A DNA stretch of 64,000 nt from Aliiroseovarius sp. S1339 (GTDB lineage Bacteria; Pseudomonadota; Alphaproteobacteria; Rhodobacterales; Rhodobacteraceae): contig NZ_JALPQG010000011.1 in NCBI RefSeq assembly GCF_023195695.1, forward strand, positions 1-64,000, in the 5' to 3' direction. Positions 54,529 through 64,000 of this stretch are shown piece after piece. The position numbers and the translations under genes were made by a program. Under the pieces are notes generated by a model. It was not told the origin of the DNA. It worked only from the letters and a program-made list of their open reading frames with translations, and made no database searches. Each line of letters opens with the position of its first letter. Within the stretch, counting starts at the first letter, position 1.

Positions 54529-56070
54529 ATGGACGGACGCGGCGAGACCGGCGAAGACTGGGGGCCATTCGGACGTCCGCTATTCAATGACCCCTCAGTC
54601 CGGGCGTTAAGCCGTGTGGGCGTGGTGGATGTTGGGTCAAACTCGGTCCGCCTTGTGGTTTTTGACGGCGCCGCCCGCAGTCCGGCCTATTTCTTCAACG
54701 AAAAGATTCTTTGCGGGTTGGGGACGGGCTTGCTCGAAACCGGGCGGCTGCACCCCGAAGGTCGCATCCGCGCCCTTGCCGCAATCAAGCGTTTTCAATC
54801 ACTTGCTGACAGTATGAACCTGCCGCCGCTCTCCGCCGTCGCGACAGCGGCCGTTCGCGAAGCCAGCGACGGCCCCGACTTTCGTGCTGACGTGCTGCGC
54901 GAAACTGGGTTGGAGATTTATGTCATCGACGGCAAAGAAGAGGCCCGGTTTTCAGCGCAAGGTGTGCTTCTAGGCTGGCCGGAGGCAAATGGCCTGATGT
55001 GTGATATCGGGGGATCTTCACTTGAGCTTGCCGCGATCTCGAAAGGTCAAGTCGGCAAGTGTGTGACCTCTCCGCTTGGGCCGTTGAAACTGGCGGGCAT
55101 ACCGGGCGGTAAAAAGGGCCTAAAGGACGAGATTTCGCGTGTGGTGCAGCAACTGGCCGATGACATGGGCACCGATCACCAACGGCTTTATCTGGTCGGC
55201 GGCTCCTGGCGGGCGATCGCGCGATTGGATATGGAACGGCGCGGCTATCCCCTGACAGTTTTGCACGAATACCGCATGACGCCCAAATCGCTTATCACCA
55301 CGCTGAAGTGGATCGACGAAGTAGATTTGGAACAGGTGCGCCAACGCACAGGCACGTCGTCTGCCCGGATGGCGCTGGTGCCTATTGCCGCGCAGGTCCT
55401 GCGGCGGCTCGTCCGCGAGTTTCGCCCGAAAGAGATCGCCGTCAGCTCCTATGGTATCCGCGAGGGGCTGCTTTATGAACAGATGCCCGAACGCCTGCGC
55501 AAACGCGACCCGCTGATCGAGGCGTGTTACGTGGCTGAACAGAAGGACGCACGCATTCCGGGCTTTGGCAAACGCCTGTTCACCTTCCTGCAACCGCTGT
55601 TTAAGGCGGCCAAACCCAACGAGTTGCGGGTCATCAAAGCCGCTTGCTTGTTGCACGACGTCAGCTGGCGCGCCCATCCCGATTACCGGCACGAAGTGTG
55701 TTTTGACAACGCCACCCGCGCAAACCTTGGCGGCCTGACCCATCAGGAACGCGTATTTTTGGGGACGGCGTTATTGCACCGTTACAAAAACGGGCGCGAA
55801 GGTTCGCGGTTCGAGCCGCTGTTTGATATCCTTTCAGAGAAAAGTGCCATGCACGCCGAGGTTTTGGGAAAAGCGATGCGCTTTGGCGCCATGCTGACGA
55901 TGGATGACCCGACAAAACTGGGTGGGCTGAAGTGGTTCCCGAAGAAGCGCCAGCTTGTTCTTACGCTGAAAAACAACGGCACAGATCTATTTGGCGAGGT
56001 CGCCGAAGGCCGCTTCTATACGCTTGCCGAAGCGCTGGGCGCGGAAGGCATCGTCAAGCTTCGCCGTTAA
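54529..56070 (+). CDS. ppx: Exopolyphosphatase (Ppx/GppA family)
   Basis: ASKHA-fold motifs VGVVDVGSNSVRLVVFDGAA and LMCDIGGSSLELAAISKGQV, plus YLVGGSWRAIARLD, identify Ppx/GppA. The C-terminal region (ACLLHDVSWRAHPDYRHEVC) is the HD-like domain. It hydrolyses polyphosphate or pppGpp. ATG 54529 with a GGGGG site is preferred; an open frame to TTG 54475 overlaps ppk1. Confidence 0.92.
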   Translation: MDGRGETGEDWGPFGRPLFNDPSVRALSRVGVVDVGSNSVRLVVFDGAARSPAYFFNEKILCGLGTGLLETGRLHPEGRIRALAAIKRFQSLADSMNLPPLSAVATAAVREASDGPDFRADVLRETGLEIYVIDGKEEARFSAQGVLLGWPEANGLMCDIGGSSLELAAISKGQVGKCVTSPLGPLKLAGIPGGKKGLKDEISRVVQQLADDMGTDHQRLYLVGGSWRAIARLDMERRGYPLTVLHEYRMTPKSLITTLKWIDEVDLEQVRQRTGTSSARMALVPIAAQVLRRLVREFRPKEIAVSSYGIREGLLYEQMPERLRKRDPLIEACYVAEQKDARIPGFGKRLFTFLQPLFKAAKPNELRVIKAACLLHDVSWRAHPDYRHEVCFDNATRANLGGLTHQERVFLGTALLHRYKNGREGSRFEPLFDILSEKSAMHAEVLGKAMRFGAMLTMDDPTKLGGLKWFPKKRQLVLTLKNNGTDLFGEVAEGRFYTLAEALGAEGIVKLRR

Positions 56071-56094
56071 GGCGTGGTTGCGGGCAAATTCTGG

Positions 56095-56439
56095 CTATAG
56101 CTCGGTTTCACTTGGCGATTCATCTTCGGGCACCAACGGCGTTCGACGCCTGATGATGATATCGCCGTTTGGAAGGGTCTCGGGTGGATAATAGGCGTTC
56201 ATGTCGCCGAAACGCTTGACCAGTTCGGCCCATCCTTCGGCCCATTTATCAGCCATTGGCTCAACCTCGTTTGCCAAACCCTCCAACAGCAACTTAAAGC
56301 CGCGGTTCAGAAGCTCTGTTCCTTCAGATAGCTGGGGGTTGTCTGACAAGGTTTCTCCCTCGCCCTCTGCCAATAGCGGAGAGGACAGGCAAGCGACGGT
56401 GACCATCGTCACCACTGCGGTTTTCACAATCTGTTTCAT
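56095..56439 (-). CDS. Small secreted protein
   Basis: The 114-residue product has a signal peptide (KQIVKTAVVTMVTVACLSSP then LLAEGEG) and a helical mature part (TELLNRGFKLLLEGLANEVE, ADKWAEGWAELVKRFGDMNA), ending in a proline/acidic tail. It is a conserved type in Rhodobacteraceae, to my knowledge without known function. It converges with ppx, 24 bases apart. Confidence 0.75.
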   Translation of the reverse strand: MKQIVKTAVVTMVTVACLSSPLLAEGEGETLSDNPQLSEGTELLNRGFKLLLEGLANEVEPMADKWAEGWAELVKRFGDMNAYYPPETLPNGDIIIRRRTPLVPEDESPSETEL

Positions 56440-56475
56440 GGGACATATGTAGGCGCGATCTGCGCGATGTGAAGG

Positions 56476-57492
56476 CTACAGATCAAGGTCGATTGACACT
56501 GGAAAGTGGTCCGACGCGGTCAATAGTGCTTCGCGTAGTGCGTCCGCCGCGTAGCATTCCGGGTCATCAAACGGATGCCAGATGCGCCAGCGCGGGGATT
56601 TGGCTGCCAGATCCGGTGACACCATAACGTAATCAAGCAGCGCCTGAAGGAACCGCTTTTCTTTCGCGATGTAAAACCGCGACGAAGCTGGGCGCGCGCC
56701 GGACTTATGGGTCAGGATCATGCGCGCATGTGGGTCATACATACTGATCGCGTCATCTTCGCCCATAACGATTTCAACACCGGAGCGGCCAAATAGCTTT
56801 TCGTATTCATCCAATCCCGGACCATCGTTGAAGTCGCCTAGTACGATCAGCGGCTCGCCTGCGGCCAGATGGTCATCCACCCGGCGGCGTATCCAGATGC
56901 ACTGCGCCATTTGCTTACGACGGTTTTCGATCGCCACGCGCATGATTTCGGCCGCGCCCTGCGCGCCGTGCGGGGCCTTGGACTTGACGTGTACCCCAAT
57001 CAGGCGCAGCGGGGTTCCGGTCGCTCTATGTGTCAGCTCCACCTCCAACGGCGGTTTGGAAAATACGATGGGCTCTGGCATCGCATCAGTATCAAGATCA
57101 AGCTGAAACATCATGTCAAATCGCGGCGCAATGGTCCCACCCACGTCACCTTTCGGATCATGGCGGGCTGAAAACACATTGGGATCGTAAAGCAGCGCGA
57201 TTTCCTGCTGCGTGTCGTTGGCAAACCCGATCAACGCCTTACGTGCACGCAGATCAAACAGCTCGGCAAAACTTTCAAGTGCGGTGGTTGTGTCGCGGCG
57301 TTTGTTCTGATCGGGCGCCTCAACCACCATCACGGCGTCCGCATCCAACAGCTTGAACACAACCCCAACAGCCTTCAGCTGCGCACGGCGCGTAACGTCA
57401 CGCCGTCCGGACCATTGCTCGTCGACGAGGGGGCGCCCATCATCGTCGAACAGCGAATTGAACCATTCGACGTTATAGGTCGCAATGCGCAT
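56476..57492 (-). CDS. Endonuclease/exonuclease/phosphatase-family protein
   Basis: RIATYNVEWFNSLF at the start, VMVVEAPDQ, VLGDFNDGPG and TASDHFPVSIDLDL at the end are the Asn, Glu, Asp-x-Asn and Asp-His elements of the EEP fold. At 338 residues it could be a nuclease or phosphodiesterase; substrate unknown. ATG 57492 overlaps the stop of the TerB-DnaJ gene by one base. Confidence 0.85.
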   Translation of the reverse strand: MRIATYNVEWFNSLFDDDGRPLVDEQWSGRRDVTRRAQLKAVGVVFKLLDADAVMVVEAPDQNKRRDTTTALESFAELFDLRARKALIGFANDTQQEIALLYDPNVFSARHDPKGDVGGTIAPRFDMMFQLDLDTDAMPEPIVFSKPPLEVELTHRATGTPLRLIGVHVKSKAPHGAQGAAEIMRVAIENRRKQMAQCIWIRRRVDDHLAAGEPLIVLGDFNDGPGLDEYEKLFGRSGVEIVMGEDDAISMYDPHARMILTHKSGARPASSRFYIAKEKRFLQALLDYVMVSPDLAAKSPRWRIWHPFDDPECYAADALREALLTASDHFPVSIDLDL

Positions 57493-58172
57493 CAGTCGCG
57501 ATCCTTGCTGATTTCTTCCCATGCCCGATTGACGGCGATCAGGCGCTTTTCGGCCAGCTTCACGGCTTCTTCCGGGACACCTCGCGCAATCATCCGGTCG
57601 GGGTGGCTTTCACGCACTTCGTCGCGCCAAACCGCGCGGATATCCTCTAGCGACATATCCGATGTAACGCCCAGAACATCATAGGGGTCTGGGTGCGCAT
57701 CCGGCACAAGGCGCGAGCGCAAGGCCGTAAACTTGCGCGGTGATATACCAAAAATGTCAGCCACATGTTGCAGGTAATCATCTTCGGCCGGATGGTATTC
57801 GCCATCCGCTATTGCGATGTGAAACAGCCCCTCCATCAAATCACAAAGCGCTGGGTCATCGGGGCCGAACATCGCCGCCACTTTCTGGGCATACAGTTCA
57901 AATCCGGCGACATCAGTGCGCGCCAGATTGAACAGGCGGGCGGCATTCTTTTCTTCGCTGTGCGGGATCGTGAAAACTTCACGGAACGCCGACACTTCGT
58001 CGCGCGTCACCTGCCCATCGGCTTTCGCCATTTTCGCCCCAAGCGCGATCACCGCAATCGCAAACCCGGCCGAGCGTTCGGGCGGCGTGCGCAGATGTGC
58101 GAAAACGTCTGAAAGGCCTTCGCCTTTGGCAAGTGCGGACAGCGCGATAGTGATGCGGGACCAGATTGACAT
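57492..58172 (-). CDS. TerB-DnaJ (DjlA-like) protein
   Basis: Residues about 30-150 form a TerB-like domain (VIALGAKMAKADGQVTRDEV, DLMEGLFHIAIADGEYHPAE). Residues 160-226 form a J-domain (DPYDVLGVTSDMSLEDIRAV) with an HPD motif in ESHPDRMIARG. This is the DjlA-like layout without the membrane anchor. It probably recruits DnaK to an unknown client. It is upstream of the EEP gene in an operon. Confidence 0.88.
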   Translation of the reverse strand: MSIWSRITIALSALAKGEGLSDVFAHLRTPPERSAGFAIAVIALGAKMAKADGQVTRDEVSAFREVFTIPHSEEKNAARLFNLARTDVAGFELYAQKVAAMFGPDDPALCDLMEGLFHIAIADGEYHPAEDDYLQHVADIFGISPRKFTALRSRLVPDAHPDPYDVLGVTSDMSLEDIRAVWRDEVRESHPDRMIARGVPEEAVKLAEKRLIAVNRAWEEISKDRD

Positions 58173-58334
58173 GCGGACTTGTTACACAACCCGCGATGCA
58201 AAAACGAGCAGAAAGCGCATTGCCCACCCGTTGTTTCCTATCGCAAAAGCATTGGGTTGCGTGTCAACGACTTGCGAGGCGTGGTGTGACCGCGCTTGAT
58301 TTAAGTCGGCCTTGATCGGCGCGATGGAAACCGT

Positions 58335-58808
58335 TTAAAGCAACTTCTGCATCAGGACGAGGTCATGCCACTGATCAAACTTGCATCCAGCCTGTTTGAC
58401 GCGACCCACGGTGGTAAACCCCATCGCAGCGTGAAACGGCACGCCGTCTGGGTTTGAGGCCGAGACCCCAGCGATCAGCGACCGCACACCAAGCGCTCGG
58501 GCGGCGTCTTCCAGCGCGACCATCAACGCACGGCCAAGCCCCCGCCCCCGCGCCTCGGCGCTAAGCATGATCGAATGTTCCTTGGTCTGCGCATATCCTA
58601 CGCCAGAACGAAACGGGAAAAGGGCTGCAAATCCGATGACCTGACCGGCGTCTTCCGCAACCAGAAAGGCGTCAAATTCCGCGATGGCTTTGGCCACTTC
58701 GTCTGGCGATTTGCCGACACTATTGAAGGTGATCAGCGTTTCGCGAATTGCGAAGTTCCACAGGGCTTGAATGGCTGGCACGTCTGCCTTGGTCGCGGGT
58801 CGTATCAT
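58335..58808 (-). CDS. GNAT-family N-acetyltransferase
   Basis: The 157-residue protein has the GNAT core: an N-terminal IRPATKADVPAIQALWNFAI, the acetyl-CoA loop SAEARGRGLGRALMVALE and a C-terminal NPDGVPFHAAMGFTTVGRVK. It resembles phosphinothricin-type acetyltransferases (RPAT...IYNxAI-like start). The substrate is unknown. It overlaps the VOC gene by four bases (ATGA). Confidence 0.87.
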   Translation of the reverse strand: MIRPATKADVPAIQALWNFAIRETLITFNSVGKSPDEVAKAIAEFDAFLVAEDAGQVIGFAALFPFRSGVGYAQTKEHSIMLSAEARGRGLGRALMVALEDAARALGVRSLIAGVSASNPDGVPFHAAMGFTTVGRVKQAGCKFDQWHDLVLMQKLL

Positions 58809-59422
58809 GGCAGTTCAACCAACCCCTTTGGCGTATCCAGCCAAGCGGACAGACCCGGCGCGCCAGCGTGAACCGAAATGCGGTCATCTGCGACGAGCGG
58901 GGCAAGCGCGACGGACAGGGCTTCGGCTTCTGGATGTGTGATATCAAGCGCGGTTAGGCGCAAACCCTGATCTGGCAGGTTCGGTGCAGGCTGCGCGCCT
59001 TTCCAGCATAATATCCCGGGCGCACATCCCGAAAATGGAAGTCGCCCGTCCTTTGGAATTGCCATATCCCAAGCATATGCGCCCCGTTTCAGTTCCACCG
59101 ACATCCCCATGCCGTCGGGCGCACGATGCAAGGCGTCAACTAGGTCGGGCACCCGCAGCACCCAGTTGGTCAGACGCGCCGGGCCGGTAAAGTAGTCCAA
59201 ATCAAACCACCTCGCGCGACCGGGGTCTGGTGCGTCTGGATTGATCGCGATGACTTCCAGATAGGCCGACGGCCCCAGCGACAAAAGCGCATTGTGGGTG
59301 CCCATGAGCGGGTGGTCTCCTCCCCCCGTCATGGGCACCCCAAGCAGGTCCTCAATAAACGCCACGCCTTCGGAAAGGGTCGCGGAGGACACCACAAGGT
59401 GGTCAAATTCTCCCAGCGCCAA
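58805..59422 (-). CDS. VOC-family (glyoxalase-like) protein
   Basis: EFDHLVVSSATLSEGVAFIE and GTHNALLSLGPSAYLEVIAI identify a glyoxalase-like domain of the DUF4-like VOC type. AGGAG six bases upstream favours TTG 59422 as start; an ATG frame to 59476 has a doubtful 18-residue extension. It may be an isomerase or dioxygenase relative. It lies between the mutase gene and the GNAT gene, possibly co-transcribed. Confidence 0.78.
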   Translation of the reverse strand: MALGEFDHLVVSSATLSEGVAFIEDLLGVPMTGGGDHPLMGTHNALLSLGPSAYLEVIAINPDAPDPGRARWFDLDYFTGPARLTNWVLRVPDLVDALHRAPDGMGMSVELKRGAYAWDMAIPKDGRLPFSGCAPGILCWKGAQPAPNLPDQGLRLTALDITHPEAEALSVALAPLVADDRISVHAGAPGLSAWLDTPKGLVELP

Positions 59423-59488
59423 GCTCGTCTCCTTTTGGTCTGGGATAACGCTGGCGGGAAATACCGCCAGCCGCAAGTGTCTTGTCGC

Positions 59489-61615
59489 CTAGTCTTTGGA
59501 TGCGCGTACCAATTTCAGGATATCCTGCGCGGCTTCGGGAATGTTCGTACCCGGCCCAAAAATCGCCTTCACACCGTTTTTGTAAAGGAAATCATAGTCC
59601 TGTTGCGGGATGACCCCGCCACAAATAACGATGATTTCCTCGGCGCCCTGTTCTTTCAGTGCATTCACCAATTGCGGCGCCAAGGTCTTGTGACCAGCGG
59701 CCTGCGAGCTGATGCCAACGATATGCACATCATTGTCGATGGCGTCCTGTGCTGCTTCTTCGGGCGTTTGGAACAGCGGGCCAACGTCCACGTCAAAACC
59801 GATATCGGCAAAGGCAGTCGCGATCACCTTGGCGCCCCGGTCGTGGCCGTCCTGGCCCATCTTCACCACCAACATACGCGGGCGACGGCCTTCGGCGTCG
59901 GCGAAATCTTCGACCGACTTCTGGATCGCGGCAAAGCCTTCGTCGCCTTCGTAAGCGGCGCCATAAACACCGGCCAGCGTTTTCACTTCGGCGCGGTGGC
60001 GGCCGAATTCTTTTTCCATAGCCATAGAAATCTCTCCGACAGTTGCGCGCGCGCGCGCGGCTTCAACGGCAGCATCCAACAGGTTGCCGCCTTCCTTCGC
60101 GCGACGGGTCAGTTCGGCCAAAGCAGCCTCGCAGGCCGCGCTGTCCCGTGTTGCGCGGATCTTTTCAAGGCGTGCAATCTGGCTTTCACGCACGGCCACG
60201 TTGTCCACGTCCAGAATGTCAATCGGGTCTTCTTTTTCCAATCTGTGCTTGTTCACGCCAACAATGGTTTCTTCGCCGCGGTCGATCATAGCCTGACGCT
60301 TGGCGGCCGATTCCTCGATCCGCAGCTTGGGCATTCCGCTGGCCACGGCCTTGGTCATGCCGCCCATCTCTTCGACCTCTTCCATCAAGGCCCACGCTTT
60401 GGTGATCAACTCGTCGGTCAGCGCCTCGACGTAATATGACCCCGCCAGCGGATCGACCACGTTCGTCACGCCGGTTTCTTCTTGCAAGATGATCTGCGTG
60501 TTGCGCGCGATCCGGGCTGAAAAGTCCGTAGGCAGAGCAATCGCTTCGTCCAGCGCGTTTGTGTGCAGCGACTGTGTGCCGCCCAGCGCCGCCGACATGG
60601 CTTCGTATGCCGTGCGGATCACGTTGTTATAGGGGTCTTGCTCCTGCAAACTGACGCCCGAGGTCTGACAGTGCGTGCGCAGCATTTTTGAGCGGTCGGA
60701 CTTCGCATCAAACTCGGTCATCACACGGTGCCAAAGCGTACGGGCAGCGCGCAGTTTGGCGGCTTCCATGAAGAAATTCATGCCGATGGCGAAGAAGAAG
60801 GACAGCCGGCCCGCGAATTTGTCGACGTCCATGCCAGCCTCGATCGCTGCACGCACATACTCACGACCGTCAGCCAACGTATAGGCCAGCTCCTGGACCA
60901 AGTTCGCGCCCGCTTCCTGCATGTGGTAACCCGAGATCGAGATCGAGTTGAATTTCGGCATCTCGTTCGAGGTATATTCAATGATGTCCGAGATGATCCG
61001 CATCGACGGTTCCGGCGGATAAATATACGTATTGCGCACCATGAACTCTTTCAAAATGTCGTTCTGAATGGTGCCTGAAAGAAGCGCCTTGTCGTGCCCC
61101 TGCTCTTCGCCCGCGACAATGAAGCTGGCAAGGATCGGCACCACAGCCCCGTTCATCGTCATCGAAACCGAGACCGTGTCCAGCGGGATGCCATCGAACA
61201 AGATCTTCATATCCTCAACGGAATCAATCGCAACACCGGCCTTGCCCACGTCACCAACCACGCGCGGGTGGTCGCTGTCATAGCCCCGGTGGGTCGCCAG
61301 ATCGAAGGCGACGGACACGCCCTGCTGACCGGCGGCCAGATTGCGGCGATAGAAAGCGTTTGATTCCTCAGCCGTTGAAAATCCCGCATATTGCCGAATT
61401 GTCCAAGGACGTCCTGCATACATCGTGGCCTTCACACCACGGGTGAACGGGCCAAAACCGGGCAATGTGCCCATGTGGTCCAGATCCCGTGTGTCGTCCG
61501 CTGTGTAAAGCGGCTTCACGTCGATCCCTTCCAGCGTGTTCCACGTCAGGTCATCAAGCGCACGACCACGAAGTTCCTTCTCGGCCAGCTCTTTCCACTT
61601 GGCTGTATCGCTCAT
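59489..61615 (-). CDS. Methylmalonyl-CoA mutase
   Basis: The 708-residue single chain has the catalytic TIM barrel ([33 protein letters not shown]) and a C-terminal B12 domain with [20 protein letters not shown], the D-x-H-x-x-G cobalamin motif, and [14 protein letters not shown]. It interconverts methylmalonyl-CoA and succinyl-CoA. Upstream on the same strand is a biotin carboxylase subunit, giving a propionyl-CoA route. ATG 61615 follows AAAAGGATG-type spacing. Confidence 0.95.
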   Translation of the reverse strand: MSDTAKWKELAEKELRGRALDDLTWNTLEGIDVKPLYTADDTRDLDHMGTLPGFGPFTRGVKATMYAGRPWTIRQYAGFSTAEESNAFYRRNLAAGQQGVSVAFDLATHRGYDSDHPRVVGDVGKAGVAIDSVEDMKILFDGIPLDTVSVSMTMNGAVVPILASFIVAGEEQGHDKALLSGTIQNDILKEFMVRNTYIYPPEPSMRIISDIIEYTSNEMPKFNSISISGYHMQEAGANLVQELAYTLADGREYVRAAIEAGMDVDKFAGRLSFFFAIGMNFFMEAAKLRAARTLWHRVMTEFDAKSDRSKMLRTHCQTSGVSLQEQDPYNNVIRTAYEAMSAALGGTQSLHTNALDEAIALPTDFSARIARNTQIILQEETGVTNVVDPLAGSYYVEALTDELITKAWALMEEVEEMGGMTKAVASGMPKLRIEESAAKRQAMIDRGEETIVGVNKHRLEKEDPIDILDVDNVAVRESQIARLEKIRATRDSAACEAALAELTRRAKEGGNLLDAAVEAARARATVGEISMAMEKEFGRHRAEVKTLAGVYGAAYEGDEGFAAIQKSVEDFADAEGRRPRMLVVKMGQDGHDRGAKVIATAFADIGFDVDVGPLFQTPEEAAQDAIDNDVHIVGISSQAAGHKTLAPQLVNALKEQGAEEIIVICGGVIPQQDYDFLYKNGVKAIFGPGTNIPEAAQDILKLVRASKD

Positions 61616-61675
61616 CACATCATCCTTTTCGTCGTCTTGGGCCCGCATCCACGCGGGCAATTACGGGGCCACCGA

Positions 61676-62215
61676 TCAGACGGGATCTCCGGCGGCGAAA
61701 TAAAGCTTTCGGTCAACTGGGTCGAGGATGATCACCCCGCCCAACGCATCAGAATAGGCCAGCGTCGCACCCGGTCGCGTCAACGCGATCCTGAACCCAA
61801 CACTGATTTCGTTTGTCAGGCACCGATCAACCAATGCGGCGGCTGCCAACGCCTGTTTCCCAAATGCGCCGTCGCCGGACATCAGCAGGGCGTCGGTCAG
61901 GTCGTGCGGTGACCGCTGCGGATCGCGAAGCACGGCTGTCCCCTCACGACGATAGGCTGTTTGCGCCGCTTCATGGCTTGTGTGGGTGACCACACCCGGT
62001 TTCACGTCATTTTCGGTTGCGCGGAAAACAGCGGCAGTGCAGCGCAGCTTACTTTCAAAAAACAACGTATCACCTAGGAAAAACCTGTTCTCCAACGCGG
62101 CGCGCAAGTCTGCGGCAGTGTTGCGATCGCAACCCGCAAGCCCAAAGCTGACCAAATACAGCGAGGCCAAAAGACCCGCATCGCGGATGGGCCGTGCGTG
62201 CGTGCGCTGGATCAT
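61676..62215 (-). CDS. Putative lipoprotein, hypothetical
   Basis: The N-terminus (IRDAGLLASLYLVSFGLAGC) is a hydrophobic segment with a LAGC lipobox, so it is probably lipid-anchored. The rest (ALENRFFLGDTLFFESKLRC, LTRPGATLAYSDALGGVIIL) matches no family I know. It overlaps the polytopic protein gene by four bases (ATGA) and lies between the carboxylase and mutase genes. Confidence 0.7.
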   Translation of the reverse strand: MIQRTHARPIRDAGLLASLYLVSFGLAGCDRNTAADLRAALENRFFLGDTLFFESKLRCTAAVFRATENDVKPGVVTHTSHEAAQTAYRREGTAVLRDPQRSPHDLTDALLMSGDGAFGKQALAAAALVDRCLTNEISVGFRIALTRPGATLAYSDALGGVIILDPVDRKLYFAAGDPV

Positions 62216-63777
62216 TGCACCGCCTCCTGCATCACGAAGGTTGCCCCAGCAGGCAATGTCGGGACGAACGCATCAAGCTTGGCGCGCAGATCGGCGACCG
62301 CATCCGCGCTGGTTGCATAAAAGCCGACCTGACTGTCGCCCAGTGCGCCGGTAGGCGGGGCCGCGTGCAGCTCGCCCAGCCGCACCCAGTCAGGGCCGAT
62401 GGTGCTCTGTAACCAGCGGTCATAAATCATCACCAGTTCGACATCCCGCGCCGCAGCCAAAGGTGCGCCCCACCCTTGCGCTGGTATCGAGCGCCGCGTT
62501 TCCAGCGCTTCTTTCGAGGCCAGCCCAAACAGGTCGAGCACATAGTTCGGGTTGCGCCAGACCACCAAACCCAGATCATTCACGCCCACGGGTGCCTTGA
62601 CATATTCATGGGCAAACCGCGCCATTTGGTTTTGTTGCAGCGAAATGCCACGCGGTGAATAGACGGACGAAGAAACGATGTTGGCATAATACTGCACCGA
62701 ACAGATCGCCATGGCGGCAACCACTGCCAGAACGGTCGTATTCTGCAACGCGCCGTCGCTGCGGCCTGCGGCCACGACCAGCATCGCCGCAAGGAAAACG
62801 AGGATATAGATTTCATAGCGGTCCATCCAGCCAAACTGGCCGAACGCAAGATGTCCAAGCCCTGCAAAGCTGGCGACGGCAAACATCAACACAAGGCGGC
62901 GATCGCCAAGCATCCGACTGCGCAGAAGGTTGATCAGCGCCAGAAACAGCAGCAGGGCAAAGCCAATCGCCACAAGCCCGCGCATTTTTGCGGCTATTCT
63001 GGCGATGAAGTACTCGAACTGCCCCATACCAGGCGCCGCGCCAACGCCCAGTTTCGCGTTGACCGAGTTGGGCAGAGGGTCCAACCCCAGTGTCGTTAAA
63101 AAATACATGAAGCCGACCACCGGTAGGATCGACGCAACGCCAAGCAGCACTCCAAGTCGGGCGCGCCCGTCGAAGATCAAAAACAGCGCGGCTGCGACCG
63201 AGATTGCCATCGCCTCAAACCGGATCATCGGCCCAAGGATCATCCCGGCAATCAACAAGACCGACACGCGGTCTTCATCGCCGAGATGTTGAATGCCGCG
63301 AACCACGGCCAGCGTGGCAAGGATGTGCAACGTGTGCTCCATCCCTGAAAACGCCAGTTGCGGCAGGTTAAGTGCGAGCAGCCCGAACACCGCCACGACA
63401 AAGCGCGCACCGGTCCGGCCAAGGGCGTTCACTACGATACGCGCCCACAACAAACATGACGCCACTAGCGCCAGAATATTGATCAAAAGCGGGAAATACC
63501 GCTGGATCTGAAGCCCGGAAAATGGCGCCAGCAAGTAGGGGTAAAGCGGTGATGATGCGGCCGAGGCATATTCGCCCGCATTCACGCCATAACCACCGGC
63601 GGCGATGCCATCCGCCATTGCCAGATGGATATAGACGTCGTCCAAAGGGTATTCGAACCGCCCTGCGATCGAGTAGGCCCCGAATTGAATGGCAGCAAAG
63701 ACAACCAGCGCCGCAAGGACGGCCAAAAAGGGAACCGCATAGCTTCGGTCGGACGCAGCGCTGGTTGCAAATGCCAT
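62212..63777 (-). CDS. Polytopic GT-C-like membrane protein
   Basis: The 521-residue protein has about 10-12 membrane segments (VPFLAVLAALVVFAAIQFGA and others). An early periplasmic-loop motif FEYPLDDVYIHLAMADGIAA carries paired Asp, like the catalytic loop of GT-C glycosyltransferases. A soluble C-terminal part follows (DRWLQSTIGPDWVRLGELHA). It may transfer a lipid-linked sugar, but no acceptor is known. It sits two bases from the carboxylase gene. Confidence 0.65.
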   Translation of the reverse strand: MAFATSAASDRSYAVPFLAVLAALVVFAAIQFGAYSIAGRFEYPLDDVYIHLAMADGIAAGGYGVNAGEYASAASSPLYPYLLAPFSGLQIQRYFPLLINILALVASCLLWARIVVNALGRTGARFVVAVFGLLALNLPQLAFSGMEHTLHILATLAVVRGIQHLGDEDRVSVLLIAGMILGPMIRFEAMAISVAAALFLIFDGRARLGVLLGVASILPVVGFMYFLTTLGLDPLPNSVNAKLGVGAAPGMGQFEYFIARIAAKMRGLVAIGFALLLFLALINLLRSRMLGDRRLVLMFAVASFAGLGHLAFGQFGWMDRYEIYILVFLAAMLVVAAGRSDGALQNTTVLAVVAAMAICSVQYYANIVSSSVYSPRGISLQQNQMARFAHEYVKAPVGVNDLGLVVWRNPNYVLDLFGLASKEALETRRSIPAQGWGAPLAAARDVELVMIYDRWLQSTIGPDWVRLGELHAAPPTGALGDSQVGFYATSADAVADLRAKLDAFVPTLPAGATFVMQEAVQ

Positions 63778-63779
63778 CT

Positions 63780-64000
63780 TTATTCGAACTCCATGATCAC
63801 TTCATCAACCGCCAGACTGTCACCGGCCCCGGCATTGATTTTTGAAACCACGCCCTTCTTTTCAGCGCGCAGGATGTTTTCCATCTTCATGGCTTCGATG
63901 GTGCACAGGGCTTGACCCTCTTGCACCTCTTGCCCCGTCTCAACATCCACCTTCACCATCAGACCCGGCATCGGACACAGAAGCATTTTCGAGGTGTCGG
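63780..64000 (-). CDS. Propionyl-CoA carboxylase alpha subunit, C-terminal end (cut by window)
   Basis: The visible 73 residues are a biotinyl domain: LLCPMPGLMVKVDVETGQEV then ALCTIEAMKMENILRAEKKG, with biotinylated Lys in EAMKMEN, ending VDEVIMEFE. The subunit is a biotin-carboxylase chain; proximity to methylmalonyl-CoA mutase makes propionyl-CoA carboxylase (PccA) the best reading. An acetyl-CoA carboxylase-type chain is possible. The remainder lies past 64000. Confidence 0.8.
   Translation of the reverse strand, partial: DTSKMLLCPMPGLMVKVDVETGQEVQEGQALCTIEAMKMENILRAEKKGVVSKINAGAGDSLAVDEVIMEFE

Noticed and set aside
1-64000. CRISPR array or cas genes
   Set aside because: I saw no regularly spaced repeats and no Cas-like proteins on either strand.

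Overview
The window reads as an alphaproteobacterial chromosome, most likely a marine Rhodobacteraceae/Roseobacter-type organism. This is inferred from gene content: a fused ATP sulfurylase/APS kinase, an Hsp20-DUF1150 pair, an lgt-midA-pgeF operon next to ubiK, an AI-2E permease-hda-ppk1-ppx run, and methylmalonyl-CoA mutase near a biotin carboxylase subunit. I cannot name a species from sequence alone.

Positions 1 to about 27.5 kb are an accessory island ending at an intact tRNA-Gln whose 3' end faces it. From the left it holds: a decayed tyrosine integrase with four CAGGGAAA octamers beside it; a module of two secreted proteins (one collagen-like) divergent from a SARP/BTAD-type regulator, a PAP2/vanadium-haloperoxidase-type protein with a six-copy LHKS repeat, and a subtilisin-like protease; a controller-protein cluster with textbook C-boxes, a ParB-methyltransferase fusion and a divergent nuclease-like gene; a Dcm-type methylase, Vsr and MvaI/BcnI-type endonuclease operon; a UvrD-like helicase with an inserted nuclease-like segment and zinc-finger tail; an IS110/IS1111-type insertion sequence with a long 3' non-coding end; a Hachiman-like HamA/HamB pair; an orphan SSB-type C-terminal tail; and a DUF3489-DUF2924-large serine recombinase cassette. 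In function it is a defence and mobility island.

From 27.5 kb to the end the DNA is dense, syntenic core genome. 27.8-32.4 kb: phosphohexomutase, KdsA, KpsE and KpsT (KDO and capsule export). 32.6-36.9 kb: NhaA, an ArsP-type permease with its ArsR-type repressor and two inverted-repeat operators, a uracil-DNA glycosylase-like protein and SseB. 37-40.1 kb: UbiK, then Lgt-MidA-PgeF. 40.2-44.3 kb: Lrp-type regulator, TrxB with an overlapping RES-domain gene, and Sat/CysC. 44.4-47 kb: Hsp20-DUF1150 behind an RpoH-like promoter, a YdcH-type protein, PurE and PurK. 47.2-50.3 kb: an outer-membrane barrel, a DUF2937 protein, ProS and a small lipoprotein. 50.5-56.1 kb: AI-2E-type permease, Hda, polyphosphate kinase and exopolyphosphatase. 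56.1-59.4 kb: a secreted protein, an EEP nuclease, a TerB-DnaJ protein, a GNAT acetyltransferase and a VOC protein. 59.5-64 kb: methylmalonyl-CoA mutase, a lipoprotein, a polytopic GT-C-like protein and the biotinyl end of a propionyl-CoA carboxylase alpha subunit, cut by the window edge.

Most function calls come from recognised family motifs read by eye. No database search was run, so family names without a visible catalytic motif are less certain.
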